NCBI GenBank assembly: GCA_016617855.1
Contig: JAECUM010091496.1
Location: 62,001 to 126,000 of the forward strand
Direction: 5' to 3'
Origin: Megalonaias nervosa
Lineage: Eukaryota > Mollusca > Bivalvia > Unionida > Unionidae
DNA length: 64,000 nt
Numbering within the stretch: the stretch's first letter is position 1; every line of letters begins with the position of its first letter. Below the pieces are notes generated by a model. That model had not been told where the DNA came from. It searched no databases and saw only the letters and a program-made list of their open reading frames with translations. The translations under genes were made by a program, and so were the position numbers. Shown piece by piece: positions 1 through 14,961 of the stretch.

Positions 1-1389
1 AACCGGAGAAGGAGCCGAGCTAACATAAACTTCAAAATGCTGTAATGCTAGCATTAAAGCCAAGCATTCCTTCTCGATTGTTGAATAGTTTCTTTGGTGT
101 TTATTTAATTTCTTAGAGAAGTAACACACTGGGTGTTCTACACCGTTTTTGTCATCTTGAAGCAGAACTGCTCCAACCCCAACATCACTTGCATCCACAG
201 AAAGTTTGAATGGTTGACTGAAATCTGGAGCTGTTAAAACTGGTGCATTTTTAAGTATGGCTTTTAATCTATCGAAAGCCTCTTGACATTTTCCAGTCCA
301 AAGAAACTTGTTTTTCTTTCTCAACAAGTTTGTCAGAGGTTCAACAATATCAGAAAAATTAGAACAGAATTTGCGATAGTACCCAGCCATACCCAAACAT
401 CGCATCAGCTGTTTTTTACTAACAGGCACAGGAAATTCAGAAATAGCCTTGACCTTAGCATCTATAGGTTTAATTTGACCATGTCCCACAATATGTCCTA
501 GAAAAGTAACACACGCACGGCAGAACTCACTTTTAGATAAATTAATAGTCAAATTTGCATCCGTGAGTCTGTCGAAGAACTTCCGAATCGTGGCTAGATG
601 TTCTTTCCAGGTGTTGTTGTAGATGATGACATCATCAATATAAGCATCACAATTGTCTAAACCAGAAGTAATCATATTCATAAGGCGTTGAAAAGTACTT
701 GGAGAACCCTTCATCCAAAATGGCATTACTTTATACTGGTAGAGTCCATCTGGAGTCACAAATGCCGAAATTTCTTTTGCTCTTTCCGTTAATGGAATTT
801 GCCAAAACCCTTCAGAAGGTCGAATTTAGTGACGTATTTGGCATTTCCAATTTTGTCGATACAATCGTCGATTCTTGGCAATGGGAATGAGTCTGTTTTA
901 GTCACACTGTTCACCTTCCTATAATCCGTACACATTCGGAAAGTTTTATCCGGTTTCAGAACAAGAATGCACGGTGAACTCCAGTCACTCTTACTGGGCT
1001 CAATAAAATCATTTTCCAGTAAATACTGAATCTCTTTTTTCATGTATTCCTGTTTAAAAGGATTCATTCTGTATGGGTGTTGTTTCATGGGTTTCGAATC
1101 TACTATTTCAACGTCGTGAAAAATTTTGTTTGTCCTTGTAGGTATGTCTGGAAACAAGTATTCATATTCAGACAATAATTGTTTAAGTTCACTTTTTTCT
1201 TGATTTTGTAAATGAGAAAGTTTCTGGTCTAGATTTTCCATAACTTCCGAATTCCGAAGACTTGTTGTTCCAAGATTAGTAGAATCCAACTGAATTCCTT
1301 CATTCAAATCCTCAGCTGGTGGGACAGGTACAACTAAATTAATTGCATGATTTACCTGGCTATTTCTTTCAACATTCTCCTTTAACATA
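1..1389 (-). pseudogene. Reverse transcriptase and RNase H (broken, runs off the left edge)
   Basis: The RT begins with the typical linker (LLSEYEYLFPDIPTRTN), then EPSKSDWSSPCILVLKPD, FRMCTDYRKVNS and FPLPRIDD. The catalytic YIDD is at 631-642. Downstream come the thumb/connection region and the RNase H start (SVDASDVGVGAVLL near 165-205, then STIEKECLAL near 80-100). A frame change at the A-run 804-807 splits the RT palm. RNase H continues beyond base 1. The fragment FEVYVSSAPSPV at the edge matches FEVYISSAPSPV in the second copy at 47.5 kb, so the two belong to related elements. Confidence 0.9.
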
Positions 1390-2798
1390 TTGATGTGGCA
1401 CAGTTGTTTTGGTTTTCGCCTATCAGGAGTATTTATAATGTAATTTAAATCACTTATTTTCTTTTCAACCGTGTATGGACCATAATATTTTGCCTGAAGA
1501 GGATTTTGTGGAATAGGCAAGAGAGCCAGGACTATCACCAGATTGAAAACTATCTCTTGCGTTTTTATCATATCTTAATTTCATCTTTGATTGAGTAGAG
1601 TGCAAATGTGCTCTTGCGACCTCACAAGCATTTGACAATTTATGCTTGAAATCAGAGACATAATCAAGAAGATTAAGTTCTGTTTCTTCATTTGAAAGAA
1701 GTTTCTCTTTCAACAGCTTTAAAGGTCCACGCACAGTATGTCCAAATACCAGTTCATAGGGACTGAACCCTTGAGATTCCTGAACGGACTCTCTAACTGC
1801 AAACAAATGTAAATGAATGCCTTCATCCCGGTCTTTACCTGTGTCAAAACAATACGACTTCATCATATTTTTCAGGTTTGATGAAATCGTTCCAAAGCCC
1901 CTTGGCTCTCAGGATGATAGGCAGATGATTTGAACTGTTGAATGCCCAATTCGTGCATATCTTGCTGGAAAATTCCAGACATGAAATTTGACCCTTGATC
2001 CGATTGGACAAATTTGGGAAGGCCAAATTGAGTAAAGAACTTTATCAAAGCCTTTACTATATTTTTGGTTTTAATATTCCTCAAAGGAATTGCTTCTGGG
2101 AATCTTGTTGACGCACACATTATGGTCAACAAATATTGGTTGCCTGACTTGGTCTTTGGTAAGGGACCAACACAGTCTACCATAATTCTACTGAATGGTT
2201 CGTCAAATGCAGGAATTGGTTGCAGATGAGCTTTAGGTATCTTTTGATTTGGTTTTCCTACAATTTGACAAGTATGACTAGATCTACAAAACTTGCACAC
2301 ATCACTTTTAATTTTTGGCCAATAGAAGTGAGTCAAGATCTTGTGATACGTTTTATTGATCCCTAAATGACCAGCCATAGGAGTTTCATGGGCCAAACTA
2401 AGTATTTCCTGTCTGTAAGGTTTCGGAACCACAATCTGATATTTTACTGACCATTCGTCACTAACAGGTACCTCGGGAGGTCTCCATTTTCTCATAAGGA
2501 CTCCATTTTTAATGAAGTAACAGACAGGTACTTCAGTTGCTTCAGTTTCACTAACGGCCCGCTGAAACAAACAGGAGATCTCAGGATCCTTCTCCTGTTC
2601 GACGACAAGTGATTGTCGTTTGTCACCCTGATCAGATAAAAGAGAATGAGTATTCAAAAGAGGATCACTATGATCAATACCGTTTGACTGATCCAAATTA
2701 GAAGTGAAAGTGACCTCATCAAAAGCCTGACCAGTACACGTGTCAGCTAAAGGAATACATTCCTTATCAAAATCATTCTCAAGAGCTTTCTTTGCCAT
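1390..2798 (-). pseudogene. Retrotransposon integrase (broken), located upstream of RT
   Basis: Integrase that would insert the cDNA into the genome. The HHCC zinc-binding region lies around 2270-2400 (AGHLGINKTYH followed by a C-x2-C pair). The catalytic core has D in MVDCVGPL, D in QSDQGSNF and E in HPESQGALERF. The SxxxSPYELVFG region and a GPY/F module (YYGPYTVEKK, about 1470) follow, ending in a CHINMLK block near 1390. Frame changes occur at about 1877, just after the catalytic glutamate block, and near 1535. The last part is fused in frame to RT. In ordinary Ty3/gypsy elements integrase is the last domain of pol. Confidence 0.88.
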
Positions 2799-3236
2799 AG
2801 CTCTGGTAACTGCACAAGCTGGGAATAAATCAGGAATTTCTTTTTCAACAGGAGATCAACTTTCTGATCCAAAGAAGCCTTGTCAGTTACAAGTGGATTA
2901 ACCACAACCTTGTCTCCAGATAAGTCATTGCCTAGCAACAAATGAATGCCCTCAACGGGTAAAGTAGACACTGCACCGACTGTCACAGGTCCTGAAACTC
3001 AGTCTGATGACAAATTTACAGAATGGAGAGGAACATTAACAAAGCCGCACTCTACTCCCTGAATGAGAACACTCATTAGAACAGGTCTTCTCAGAAGAAG
3101 GCAAAATATACCTGAAACTAAAAGACTGAGAAGCTCCTGTATCCCTTAAAATTTTAATAGGGATAGAATTGGCCAAATCACCCAAGAGTGATATAGAACC
3201 CTTCGACATGAATGGTTCAAAATTCTCCAAAACACA
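2747..3236 (-). pseudogene. Retroviral-type aspartic protease domain (broken)
   Basis: Protease region that would process the polyprotein of the element. The active-site motif DTGAS is encoded near 3150, and the carboxy-terminal signature HLLLGNDLSGD near 2920. A stop codon at 2999-3001 separates the two halves, and a frame change near 2850 separates this region from the integrase that follows. It is the most 5' coding part I can recognise in this element. The protease identity rests on the DTG motif and the LLLGNDL signature in the right order just before integrase. Confidence 0.75.
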
Positions 3237-5115
<1,879 letters not shown>

Positions 5116-5161
<46 letters not shown>

Positions 5162-5189
5162 GTAGTAGTAGTAGTAGTAGTAGTAGAAG

Positions 5190-5228
<39 letters not shown>

Positions 5229-5243
5229 CAGCAGCAGCAGTAG
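5116..5243. repeat. Compound triplet repeat (ATT)n-(AGT)n-(ACT)n-(AGC)n
   Basis: An (ATT)n tract (5116-5160) passes into (AGT)n (5161-5186), then into its reverse complement (ACT)n (5191-5228), then four AGC units. The AGT/ACT junction forms a near-perfect palindrome with only a few spacer bases, so this block can fold into a long hairpin. Confidence 0.97.
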
Positions 5244-8200
5244 TTGAATGATATATTAAAAGATATAAACATGTTAAGGTAATAAATACAAACGTAGGAA
5301 CTTTATTATAGATAAATCATTTGTTAGAGCAATCACTGAACCATTGTTACCTCATACAGGATGATCTCCAATATCGTCTTTGCATTGAAAAGAGAAGCGG
5401 CGCACAATTCGAATCAAATGAGAAAACGGTGGCATTCAATTGCTGTTTAATTTACAATTACTCTATGTGACCCTAGTTAAAACTGTCAAATTAGGTACCA
5501 CATATTTCTAACAATTGAAAAGTGACGCAGAAGGAGGGTAAATGATTGTAGATCAATATATAGAGAAATGAAAGCCTGTGACAAACTTATTGGGAGCTCG
5601 TGCTAAATTTACAATGTGTCACAGCTCATTTTATTTAACGAATCGGACTTTATCAACTTCTTATCGTTTAACACCAACAATCACACACCTCACTTTAAAA
5701 CATATAAACTTTTATTTCCTTATATAGTCAATGTAAAATTAATGTCAAATGCAATCTCAGACGAACACTACAGAGAGGATGAGAGCGAAGTCGCAATAGC
5801 TAGTTATTTCCATCTGTTTTGGTGACGTCTGCTAGCATGGCTTCGCGGTGGGCGGGGCAGCAGCTTCGTCATCTAGGCCAGAAAATTGCAATGAGATAGC
5901 GAATAAATGATTGGCGTGGTAATGATATGATGACAAGGATAGCGTCAAACGAATGGTATGATGATTGGGCGATGTATTGAGATTACAGAACACGGGATGG
6001 TAAAATAGCAAAATAGGGATGAGGTGATCACTTACTTCGAAGTCATTACAAAATATCCAAGCCATTTCACGACTATCAGAATGTGTGCTCAGGAAACGAA
6101 AAGAAGAAGGAAGCATGAAGCGCATTGACTAATGTGATAATTGTTAATGAATTTTAGAGATCCATTTCATAATCATTGAAAAGGGTTCTAAACGATAAAT
6201 TAGCACAAATCGGCACAAAGGGTATATTTAAAAAAGCAATGATCTGTAGCACTCACAACATTTACACGTGTATCCACTTGCAACGTACAAATATCTGCAA
6301 ATAAGAACATTCTAAGTATTACTTGCCCGCTCCCTCTTCCCTTGATCCAGGGTCAGAGGAGAGTGATGGGCTGGATTTACACGATATGTTAATTATAAAC
6401 GATGGTATGACACCAACCATATGTGATGGGGGTGGGTGGGAGATGAGGCAACTATATTTATCATGACAGACAGGTCCTGACACACATTTCCTAGCAAAAA
6501 TATCCCTGTCCTTTAATATCTTCCACGTTATTAGGCGATACAAATTGGGTGTCCAATTAGAAAGGTTTATATTCTTATATTGTTTTAAATTGCACTTTTT
6601 TATCTTTATATTTTAGAACTTAATGCTTGATCGGTACCACTATTGTGCTAACATGTTGTTAAATCCCATGCATACATGGTAATGTGGTTCATGCACGCTT
6701 TACCAAAAAGACCAGAAACATAATTTAAAAAAATAAGGGAAGATAGAAAGAAAGAAACTTCGGTTTCGTATTTTGAAGGATTCATTTCGTAACTCAAACT
6801 CCCTCTTCGGCAAACATGGACAGTCATTCTTGGCCATCTATATTTCTGAAATTTGATGAGAATATGCATTTGAAAGAAACAATGGAGATGCAGTTCAAAG
6901 ACAGGAATTAATCTTTGCCATACTTTACAAAACAACAACAAATGCAAATTAAAGAAATTCGACTCCATAGTGACGTAAGGAAATGATTATAATTAACTAA
7001 ATTCTTAATAATCAAGAAGTACTGAGCAAGTGCAAAGCAGAAAACTAAATAGTAGTTATTTTCTTGTCATTTTATTCTGAATAATTCCATGGAATGCTGA
7101 TCAGAAGAAAAGTCTGCAGATCGATTAAGCACTTCAAAATTATAAGTCCGTAAAATTTAAAACAGGAAATCGACTGTACAAAAATATTTCATGGCGTAAA
7201 AGACTGATTAACACACCTGCCATATTTATTCTTTCTTCAGAGGGAATCGGCAAAGAAGGAAGCGCTTTAGGTTAATTTTAATTTAAATGATCCCTGTGTC
7301 AAAGCGAACGGTTAGGCATAAAAACTCCAACACTTACTGCCCTCCATGAGTTCTTTATCAGTTTTCGTATTGCTTGAGATATATTTTCTATATCAAAGCA
7401 ACATATCGATTCCAAGTTTGCCTGTCAAGGATCGTATGCTTCTGCCTCGTATTAATGTCATCCGCATCTCTCACACAGCAGCTAGGACGATGCTGAACAA
7501 TCTCCATCTTCTTTCATGAATTTTGTATTGGATGCGATATGTCTATGACTTGGCACCAAACTGGTCTTATTAAAGGGTTCTATTAACCGGGAATAGCAGT
7601 AGAAAATTATATTTCATGAAATTATGTTACTTTAATTATAAAGAAGTCATGAATGTAAATTAAAAATTACTCATTATCTGTAGCAATGGGAAGCGATTCA
7701 GACTCTGTCGGAAAGAATAATAAGCAACATTATTGGGTAACGTCATGTCAAAATCATTGAGATGGATATTTGTAAAGATAAGACATTATTTCTGCAAAGG
7801 AGATATACTTTGTGACAGTTAACTGTCGACAAAAGGAAATGTTTGACATACTAGTATGCAATATTTCTACATTCCACAAACATTATTGGCGTTCAGGAAG
7901 ATTAAAGTGGGAATCAAATACTGGAATAAATTTGCATATAAGAATATAGTTGATTATTTAATTTGACCGTAATTGTCAAGTAACACCGCATGCACACACG
8001 CCCACGCGAGCGAACTTACTTGCGGGTCTCTTGATAGCTTCCAAGGGAAATATAAAACACATTTCAGTTTGGCATTTAACTCCAGAAACATGGCCAAAAT
8101 TTTAAGCTTCTCTCCTCGCAAATTGTCTGATGCAATCTATTGAAAAGGGTTACACAATTTTATCTGTCGAAATTAAAAGGTACTAATGTAAACTTGAAAT

Positions 8201-9733
8201 TCTCTTTCAATTATTAAAGTACGTGTCGCATATTTTCATTCATACCAGGTTAGACTTCGTTAAACGACTAACTTTATGGTTAACGAAAGTTCGATTTCAG
8301 TAGAATTTTAACTCATATTTTGTCGATTCGTATTCTAAATATGAACTTCAAAGTGCTCCATGCACAACCAGATAATTTGCGTTTAATTCTTTTTCCGGTT
8401 TTAATTGTCTAACATGTATCGGTTCACTATATTGGCTTCCAGATTAACACGTGCTTCTATGTACAAACAGATTTCAAACTAGCAGAAACAGTGAAGTGAT
8501 TAGCTTTGGTGGCTTAGACATGGTCTGCTACAAATTACTAGTAAGTCATCGGACTAATCCGTCCTTACCTTCTGTTGAAACTTAAGGATCTTTGAGCTAA
8601 GCAGAGAATGTTGTATGCTTATCATATTAAATGTAGGCAAATAAGTTTTATTAGCCATATCTAACATAGATGAGTAATATAAAACCCGGGCAGAGGAATC
8701 TAAATGTCCGGTAGATAAGACATCAAATTCCAATTATATATAATTGTTACCAAAGCACATCTATTATTCATATTTTCTATCAAAAATGATATGTTAACCC
8801 ACAAGCTACAATTCTAGAACCATTAAAACTAGAGATAATCTGATTAACAAAATAGATCAAATAAATTAATGTCGACAATGAAGACATAAATGGCATGGCA
8901 TGGTAGCACATAATAATGTTTATCTTTTTGAATAATTCTGAGGGTGCCAATGCATCTTAGTGCCCAAAATCTGTCAGAATAGGTAATGAAAGTGCGAGAC
9001 CACCTGTAATTTTTAAAATAAATTATATAGTGTGGTGCGTTGGAAAGGAGATTTCTACAACAGTGAGGAGTGGAAATTATTTTTCCCTGTTCTATATATG
9101 CAAACAAGAGTGCGAGACTACTTGCATCTTTTCTGGATATGTATATGAGTGTGTGACCACTTGTTGTTTCTTTATTACTATCAAAACCTTACTACTGAAA
9201 TAAATGATATAATTGTGGTACTGTAGAATTACGACACACAAGTTCTGCTTTTCAGCAGCTATAATGCATATATGTGTTAGGTGAGGAAATATTTGGCTGT
9301 TAGGAGGCAGAAAATTGCATGCTTAATTCCGGTATGTACATTTCGACGGTGATTAAATTGTGCAAGGCCAGGACTTGGGGATAATTTATGTATAACTTGA
9401 CTTTTTAAATGTAGATTAAACATGCAGTATTTGTAACAACACAAAGATTGATAGCTGACAAAACTAATTCAGATGGACATAAACAATGAAACCCAAACAT
9501 ATAGATACACAATATTCGCTACTGGTCTCACACTGTTTTCATACCCTCATGAGATGATACCAAATCAAAATAACAAACGGTCTTGCTTTCTCATTTGCAT
9601 ATCCAGAAACAAATTTACAAGTGGTTAGTTAAAAAATTAATATTGGTCTCGCAGTCTGATTAGTTACGTACTAAAGTCGCATTTAATTACACCAAAAAAT
9701 TAATTTCTATTTTCTATTTTGACATAAGAATAA
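5244..9733. other. Non-coding stretch without recognised genes
   Basis: AT-rich DNA with only short chance open frames and no domain I recognise. Around 8990-9165 the motif GTGCGAGAC/T followed by CACTTG or TACTTG recurs three times about 100 bp apart, a possible weak dispersed repeat. Confidence 0.55.
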
Positions 9734-10584
9734 TATCACGACTCTTTGTCATTAAACTAGTAATAGAAAAGAACAAAAGCCCACAAGTTTTGTAAACTTA
9801 AACAAATAATTTAGTTCCCTTAAACACAAAGTAAAAAATTTAAACGGAACGTACAGTAATGCGAAATAAATTCCAAATAGTCCTAGGATTTCTAACAGAA
9901 GTCCTAATGAAAAGTTTCGAAAAAATCTTTAGTGGTATTTGAAATAAACTCCAGCGCTGAACATTTGCATATGACTGTAGTGGCCTGTACCCTCGAATGT
10001 ACGAATATACTAATGGCCTTAAGTGTAATGATGTGCCAAAAGTCTTTGATGAATCACATTAATTTAATCCTTGCTTAAATTCATTATAGTTCCAAGTTAA
10101 GAATATTATTAAGCACTTTGTAATTCCAGAGAATAAATATTTTGAATAAATAAATTCCAGCCCAAATAAAATTCTGAACACAAGAAAATAATCTGCTACA
10201 GCACGAATAAATAATTTGTAGTAAACAATAATATCTCAAAGCTAAGACATAAAAGAATAACCAATATGAGGGCCAAAAGTTCATTTCTAGAACAATTTAA
10301 GTTAACATTAGAAGGTCTCTTACTAAACTTATACTAAAGAACATGATAAACACGATGTCCTTAGCTCAGACAAAGATAATAATATTAATATGTAACCTAC
10401 ACTCACAGACAAATATAAACTATGTATTAGTTGTTTCAAAATAATAAAACATATCAATGATTCTAGTCAGGCAAAACATGAACTTGATTTTGGACAAAGT
10501 CAGCTACAAGATACAATATTACATAATCCAAAATATATAGTGAATAAAAAGCTAACAAATAATACAAACTAAATATTCATAATA
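9734..10584 (-). mobile_element. Degenerate LTR copy (TGTTAYG family), minus orientation
   Basis: On the plus strand this begins TATCACGACTC, a decayed TGTTACGACTC. It then aligns block by block with the reverse complement of the solo LTR at 40157-41072. Shared blocks include AAATAATTTA-TTCCCT near 9810, ACGTACAGTAATGC, TTCCAGAGAATAA, CCAGCCCAAATAA and TTTTGGACAAAGTC. It ends near 10584 in AATATTCATAATA, matching AATATACATAACA. The polyadenylation-type AATAAA reads on the minus strand. No convincing target duplication survives. Confidence 0.65.
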
Positions 10585-11043
10585 ATAGATGAAGAAATTC
10601 GCAAACAGATCGATCTTTTCATAAAATACGGTATCATTTTACCTTTGAAGTTTTCATTCAAGAAGCAGAGGAGGACAAAGATGATGACAAATGATGATGC
10701 TAATAAACTGACGATGAATGATGATAATGATGATGATGGACGATGACAAAAGGAAAAATGGAAACATAAAGAAAGTAGGATGAGAAAATGAGCGAAGTTT
10801 CTTCTCAGATATATCGATACAAATCATAACTCACTATAGCAGCCAATGTTGATCCAGGAAATAAATCATTCTTTTCTCTTTATGAGTACCAATATAAAAC
10901 CAGTATATGATTCTGAGATCATTCTGTGGAGAAAACTTTGAACTTAACAAAATTAATTTTGAATGGATATTAGTTTTTCGTGGACTAACATTATCTCTAA
11001 AGTAATCATGGTCAGCAAAATGACTAATTTTGGACAAATATAA
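10585..11043. other. Spacer between two oppositely oriented LTR copies
   Basis: No gene seen. It includes a GATGAT-rich simple stretch (about 10670-10750). Confidence 0.6.
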
Positions 11044-11702
11044 TGATATGTATATTTAACTGTGTGCTTTTGCTTTGTCTATGATCGTAAGTTGTGCTTT
11101 AGAGAATATAAACAGAATGTGTACACAGCTAAATTGTATTCATGGTTGTAAATGTAAATGGAATGATTACATCACATTTGAGGTTCGGACATTCTAGGCC
11201 CAGTCATGTTTACAATTATATTGGAATTTTCCAATGGAATGATTCATATCTAGGTCAAGTTAAAATGTGTTTAAATAGGGATTTAATGAACAAATAGTTC
11301 ATTTCTGTGTTAGTTCAGTCTCTTGGAATCCTTTTTGTGATCAGAATTTGAAGTTGTATAGTTGAAATAGGATACAATTCGAGAGGACGTATTTATTGGA
11401 ATTATTAAACTGCTCATTGACTTTTGGATTAATAAATTACTTAGAATTTTTTTTTTAAAGTTAAATCAAAGATATTCTGGATCTCATAATTGTGCTTTAT
11501 CAGGACATTCAAGACTAATGGAATTCATTCTTAACATTCTATAGTTTTGGACTTGTGAAAGGAAATTTAGGATTACTTAGAACTTAATTCATTGAACTGT
11601 AAGTGTCATTTGAATTTTCATTTTATAATGTAGGGAAATAAATAAGTTGTTGTTGGTTTCACTTTCTTTCTGTAACATATTTTGTGACCTAGAGTAGTAA
11701 CA
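11044..11702 (+). mobile_element. Solo-LTR-like copy (TGTTAYG family), plus orientation
   Basis: It starts TGATATGTATATTTAA, like TGTTATGTATATTTAA at 40157, and ends GAGTAGTAACA. The 3' part shares the GTAGGGAAATAAATAA block (polyadenylation-type signal near 11636) and the CTTTCTTTCTGTAACATA-like U5 region with the other copies. Flanks are ATAA before and ATTA after, a possible 4-bp target duplication with one mismatch. At 659 bp it is shorter than the 916-bp copy, so it is internally deleted. No internal coding region adjoins it. Confidence 0.72.
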
Positions 11703-12768
11703 ATTAAACACTTAGATCTACTTGTTCATATATGCTTCAACTGAGAACCAAGGTAATATTTAAGTAGCATTTTTTTTTTTTAGCGTATACATTTCCAAAA
11801 TAGTAAAAGAACATTTTTATTGTCGGTTAGAAAGTTGACCAACAATTCCAGGAGTGGTAATTTTTTTGTTAGGAAAACATAAAGAAAAATTGTATTTAGG
11901 GCAAAAATGAATTTTGTTTATTGAGATCCTAATCTTATAGAAGAAATGCAGATCTGATTTTTTCGGGTAGGGGAGATTTGTCATTAAAGAATCTGATTTA
12001 TTAAAGATTTTTTTACATTTTACACAAATCAAACAGGAGTTATTTTCGCAATTAATGAAGTTATTTATTTATTTGCATCTTTAGAAAATAATTTTTAAGG
12101 TCATGCTGTGTAATTTTGCAATTTTACACATTTATTCCAGAATTTCAAACAATATTTACCCCAGAGAAAGGCAAAGTTTGCTGGAAAGAATCATGTAACA
12201 AAATGACGGTTTAATTATGTTTTACGGATGTTCTTAAAGGAGTTCTAGGAGGAGGAAAGCAAACTTTTGAACCTAATTTAAAATGCGACTTATATAATTC
12301 GCATTGTAATAACACGTTACCAAGACTGATCGCTTAATCGTTATTCGCATCTGGTAGTGTGATCAATGTGCATGCCTGAGGTCAATTTTAAAATCCCTTA
12401 ACAGTATTATTTATCTCTTTCGATGCCTTATTAACCTAGCAGAATCAAGTAGAATCATTTTACTTTTTTCCGAGATGAAGAAACCACCTTTTCTGTGTAA
12501 AGCTTACTTATAGTTTCAAACATATAAAGCAAATCAGAGTTGCTTTGCTGTCTGTTGATAAATCATGCGTGGCATTTAAAATGGTTCTCAGGGGATCTAT
12601 ACTCAATTAAACGTACAATAACAGACATATGATTCAGCTTAAGTGAGCACTCATCCAAATAGTCTCAGACTTTTCGTGTGGATGAACGATCAGTGAGATC
12701 TTCGCCATACGACGGTCCGATAAAGGTCTATACTAACGATTGCATAATTTTCTTTTATATACCTTATA

Positions 12769-12824
<56 letters not shown>

Positions 12825-14679
12825 TAGATAGATAGATAGATAGATAGATTATACAGATACACAAATATCTAGCAAACTGTCAGGCTATGATACTAACTCA
12901 CGGATCACACAAAAGAGGAACATTTCGCACATTTGCATGAATAAATGATGTCACCCCTGAAGTTCATTATAACGAAGATTACATTTATCGCTTATAAATA
13001 AATTGTACTGATAGACATTACGGTACAGAGGATGTACTTTTCGGGCTAAACAAATAAGAAGGGAAGAACAAAAAAAATAAATGGGCGACACATGATGGTA
13101 AAATTTTGTTGAAAAGACCTTTACACGACTTTTAGCGTAGATCTCACGGTTACGCGTTAGAATCAGCTTGAATGAGACTTTTGTGACTTTTAAAACTAGA
13201 CTTAACAAATAACTGGTCAAATCCTTTGATAGGTGGAACGGTCAAAATGAAGACCTAGATCAAATACATGGATAGTTCTCATATTTTTGTTATGTTTTGG
13301 GCCGACCACTTGAAATATCACCAAAAAAGCCATCGGAATGTTGTATTAACTTGGCAGATGTATAACAATAACACGCATTGCCCTCCTTTTCACCTCTACA
13401 TTACATCACCGGTAGAAGTCAATAAAAATATGTTTATTTTTTATCGCTTATGCAGAAATAGTGCTGACAGACTTTTGTGTATATACTGGTATTTTTCAGA
13501 CAGAGGGAAAATATATATGAAATAGGAATTAGCCACATCTAACAGTAGCAATCATTCGTACAGACAATTCATGATCTTAGCGCTTGGCGTAGATTCCTCA
13601 TAGTGAACCGTGAGTCTATTTTTAAGCGAGAATATCAAGGAAAATGCTTTATCCCGGATGTTTTCTCATCAAAGCGTAGGTTGTCTTTAGCAAGAGCAGC
13701 ATTTCCCTCCACGCTCACATGCTTTGAGAACATTCTTAGCTAAGTATGTTGGAACAAATACAATTCTCAAAAGAGTCGATTTTTTAATTTACAGCAACAC
13801 TTATGCATGCACCTGAATGTAAGAAGACATTGACGTGCCCTCATGCCAGACGTTGAAATTTCTCTAACTTCTTCTGTAAGGTCAAAGGGCAGGAAAATGC
13901 ATAATGGTATGTTGTAAGTGGATAATGGTGAAGCATACTATGTTTCGATTTAAATGGTCACAATTAAACATGCTCAGATGTTTGCCATCATTAAACTTCT
14001 AGGAAAAGCATCATAACTATAATAACTGGGAGAAGTGCATTGAGAAATTTCACTGCTTGTGCTAAAACGTTTTCCATAAATAACTGCAAGTCTGTGACGT
14101 TTTAAATTAAGCAAATTAGGGACTATGCAGTAAGATGCAAATTTCAAAGAGTCTAGTGAATAATTAGCACTTTATGACGACAGTAGAAAATTACATCAAA
14201 GAAATCGATGCTTTCTAAAATGATCTCTTCTTAATGTCATAACGCCGATACATTAGTGTCAGATTTACTTTTAGAACATATTTTCTAAGGAGGAATCCTT
14301 TCAGATGATTCTTTTTTTGTTTCGGATGACGACAACGTCTGTGAAAAACTCTCCTACGATTAACCCTTTTGCTGCCCGGGCCAGATTTGTCAGCGGTTCA
14401 TCGTGATTTCCAAGATTTACAGACCATGCTCTCACATTCTGGCCAGAAATTGTTATCATCGTGGTTCTGATAGTGAGGTGATATACGTTAACCGAGCTCT
14501 CTCCAAAGTTGGTTTCAAGAATATTGATATTTTTGCTTAATTAATTATTGTCGTTATTCTTTCTGCATTAGGTATTATATTTCATAATATTATGTTTGGA
14601 TTTTACGACTGAACACGGAGCATAAATGAGAATTATACTAACATAAATCATAATAGGTTTGGTCTGATTTGATGTTTTC
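11703..14679. other. Non-coding stretch with one microsatellite
   Basis: Nothing recognised apart from the (TA)n-(GATA)n tract at 12771-12849. Confidence 0.55.
12771..12849. repeat. (TA)n then (GATA)n microsatellite
   Basis: About 52 bp of TA dinucleotides followed by about 27 bp of GATA tetranucleotides with no break between them. Confidence 0.98.
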
Positions 14680-14830
14680 CGGCACAGCAACGTAAGTAGG
14701 GTATTTAATGCTGAAGCAAATGGGGTCAAGTGCTTTGCTCAAGGACACGCCACGATAGCTGAAAAAGGTTTGTTCTGTGGTAGGATTCAAACCCGTACCA
14801 GTGCAGCTCCCAGATAAGGACAAGAAGTCA
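14680..14830 (-). repeat. tRNA-derived SINE fragment
   Basis: On the minus strand a B-box-like GGTTTGAATCC (plus 14783-14793) is followed by a body with GTCCTTGAGCAAAGCACTTGACC. This motif is shared by many tRNA-SINE bodies ('tccttgggcaagacactt'). The A box is degenerate and the 5' end is unclear. Confidence 0.6.
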
Positions 14831-14896
14831 CTCTTATTTTTCTAGACACAAAAACAGACCGCTCAATTAGCTGAAATGTTGCTAAGAAGAAAGAAG

Positions 14897-14961
14897 TAAA
14901 AAAAAAAAAGAAAAAAAGGAAAAAAAAAAAAAAAAAAAAAAAAAAAGAAAGAAAGAAAAAA
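14897..14961. repeat. A-rich tract with AAAG units
   Basis: About 65 bp of nearly pure A on the plus strand with scattered G, ending in (AAAG)n. It could be the tail of a retroposed sequence, but no body is recognisable upstream. Confidence 0.9.

Larger units (their letters stand above)
1..3236 (-). mobile_element. Degenerate Ty3/gypsy retrotransposon with integrase upstream of RT (Gmr1-like)
   Basis: Read on the minus strand from 3236 down to 1, the order is aspartic protease, integrase (HHCC finger, DDE core, GPY/F module), reverse transcriptase, RNase H. The RNase H runs off the window edge. The domain sequences are Ty3/gypsy in type, but integrase before RT is the Ty1/copia order. This combination is established for Gmr1-like elements. 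The GPY/F module at the end of integrase and the start of RT lie in one uninterrupted reading frame (789-1571), so the order is not caused by two elements lying side by side. At least four frame changes (near 804-807, 1535, 1877 and 2850) and an in-frame stop (2999-3001) show the copy is dead. No gag is recognisable. Confidence 0.88.

Noticed and set aside
1..3236. Copia element, because of the domain order
   Set aside because: RT, RNase H and the GPY/F integrase module are Ty3/gypsy in sequence; only the order is copia-like.
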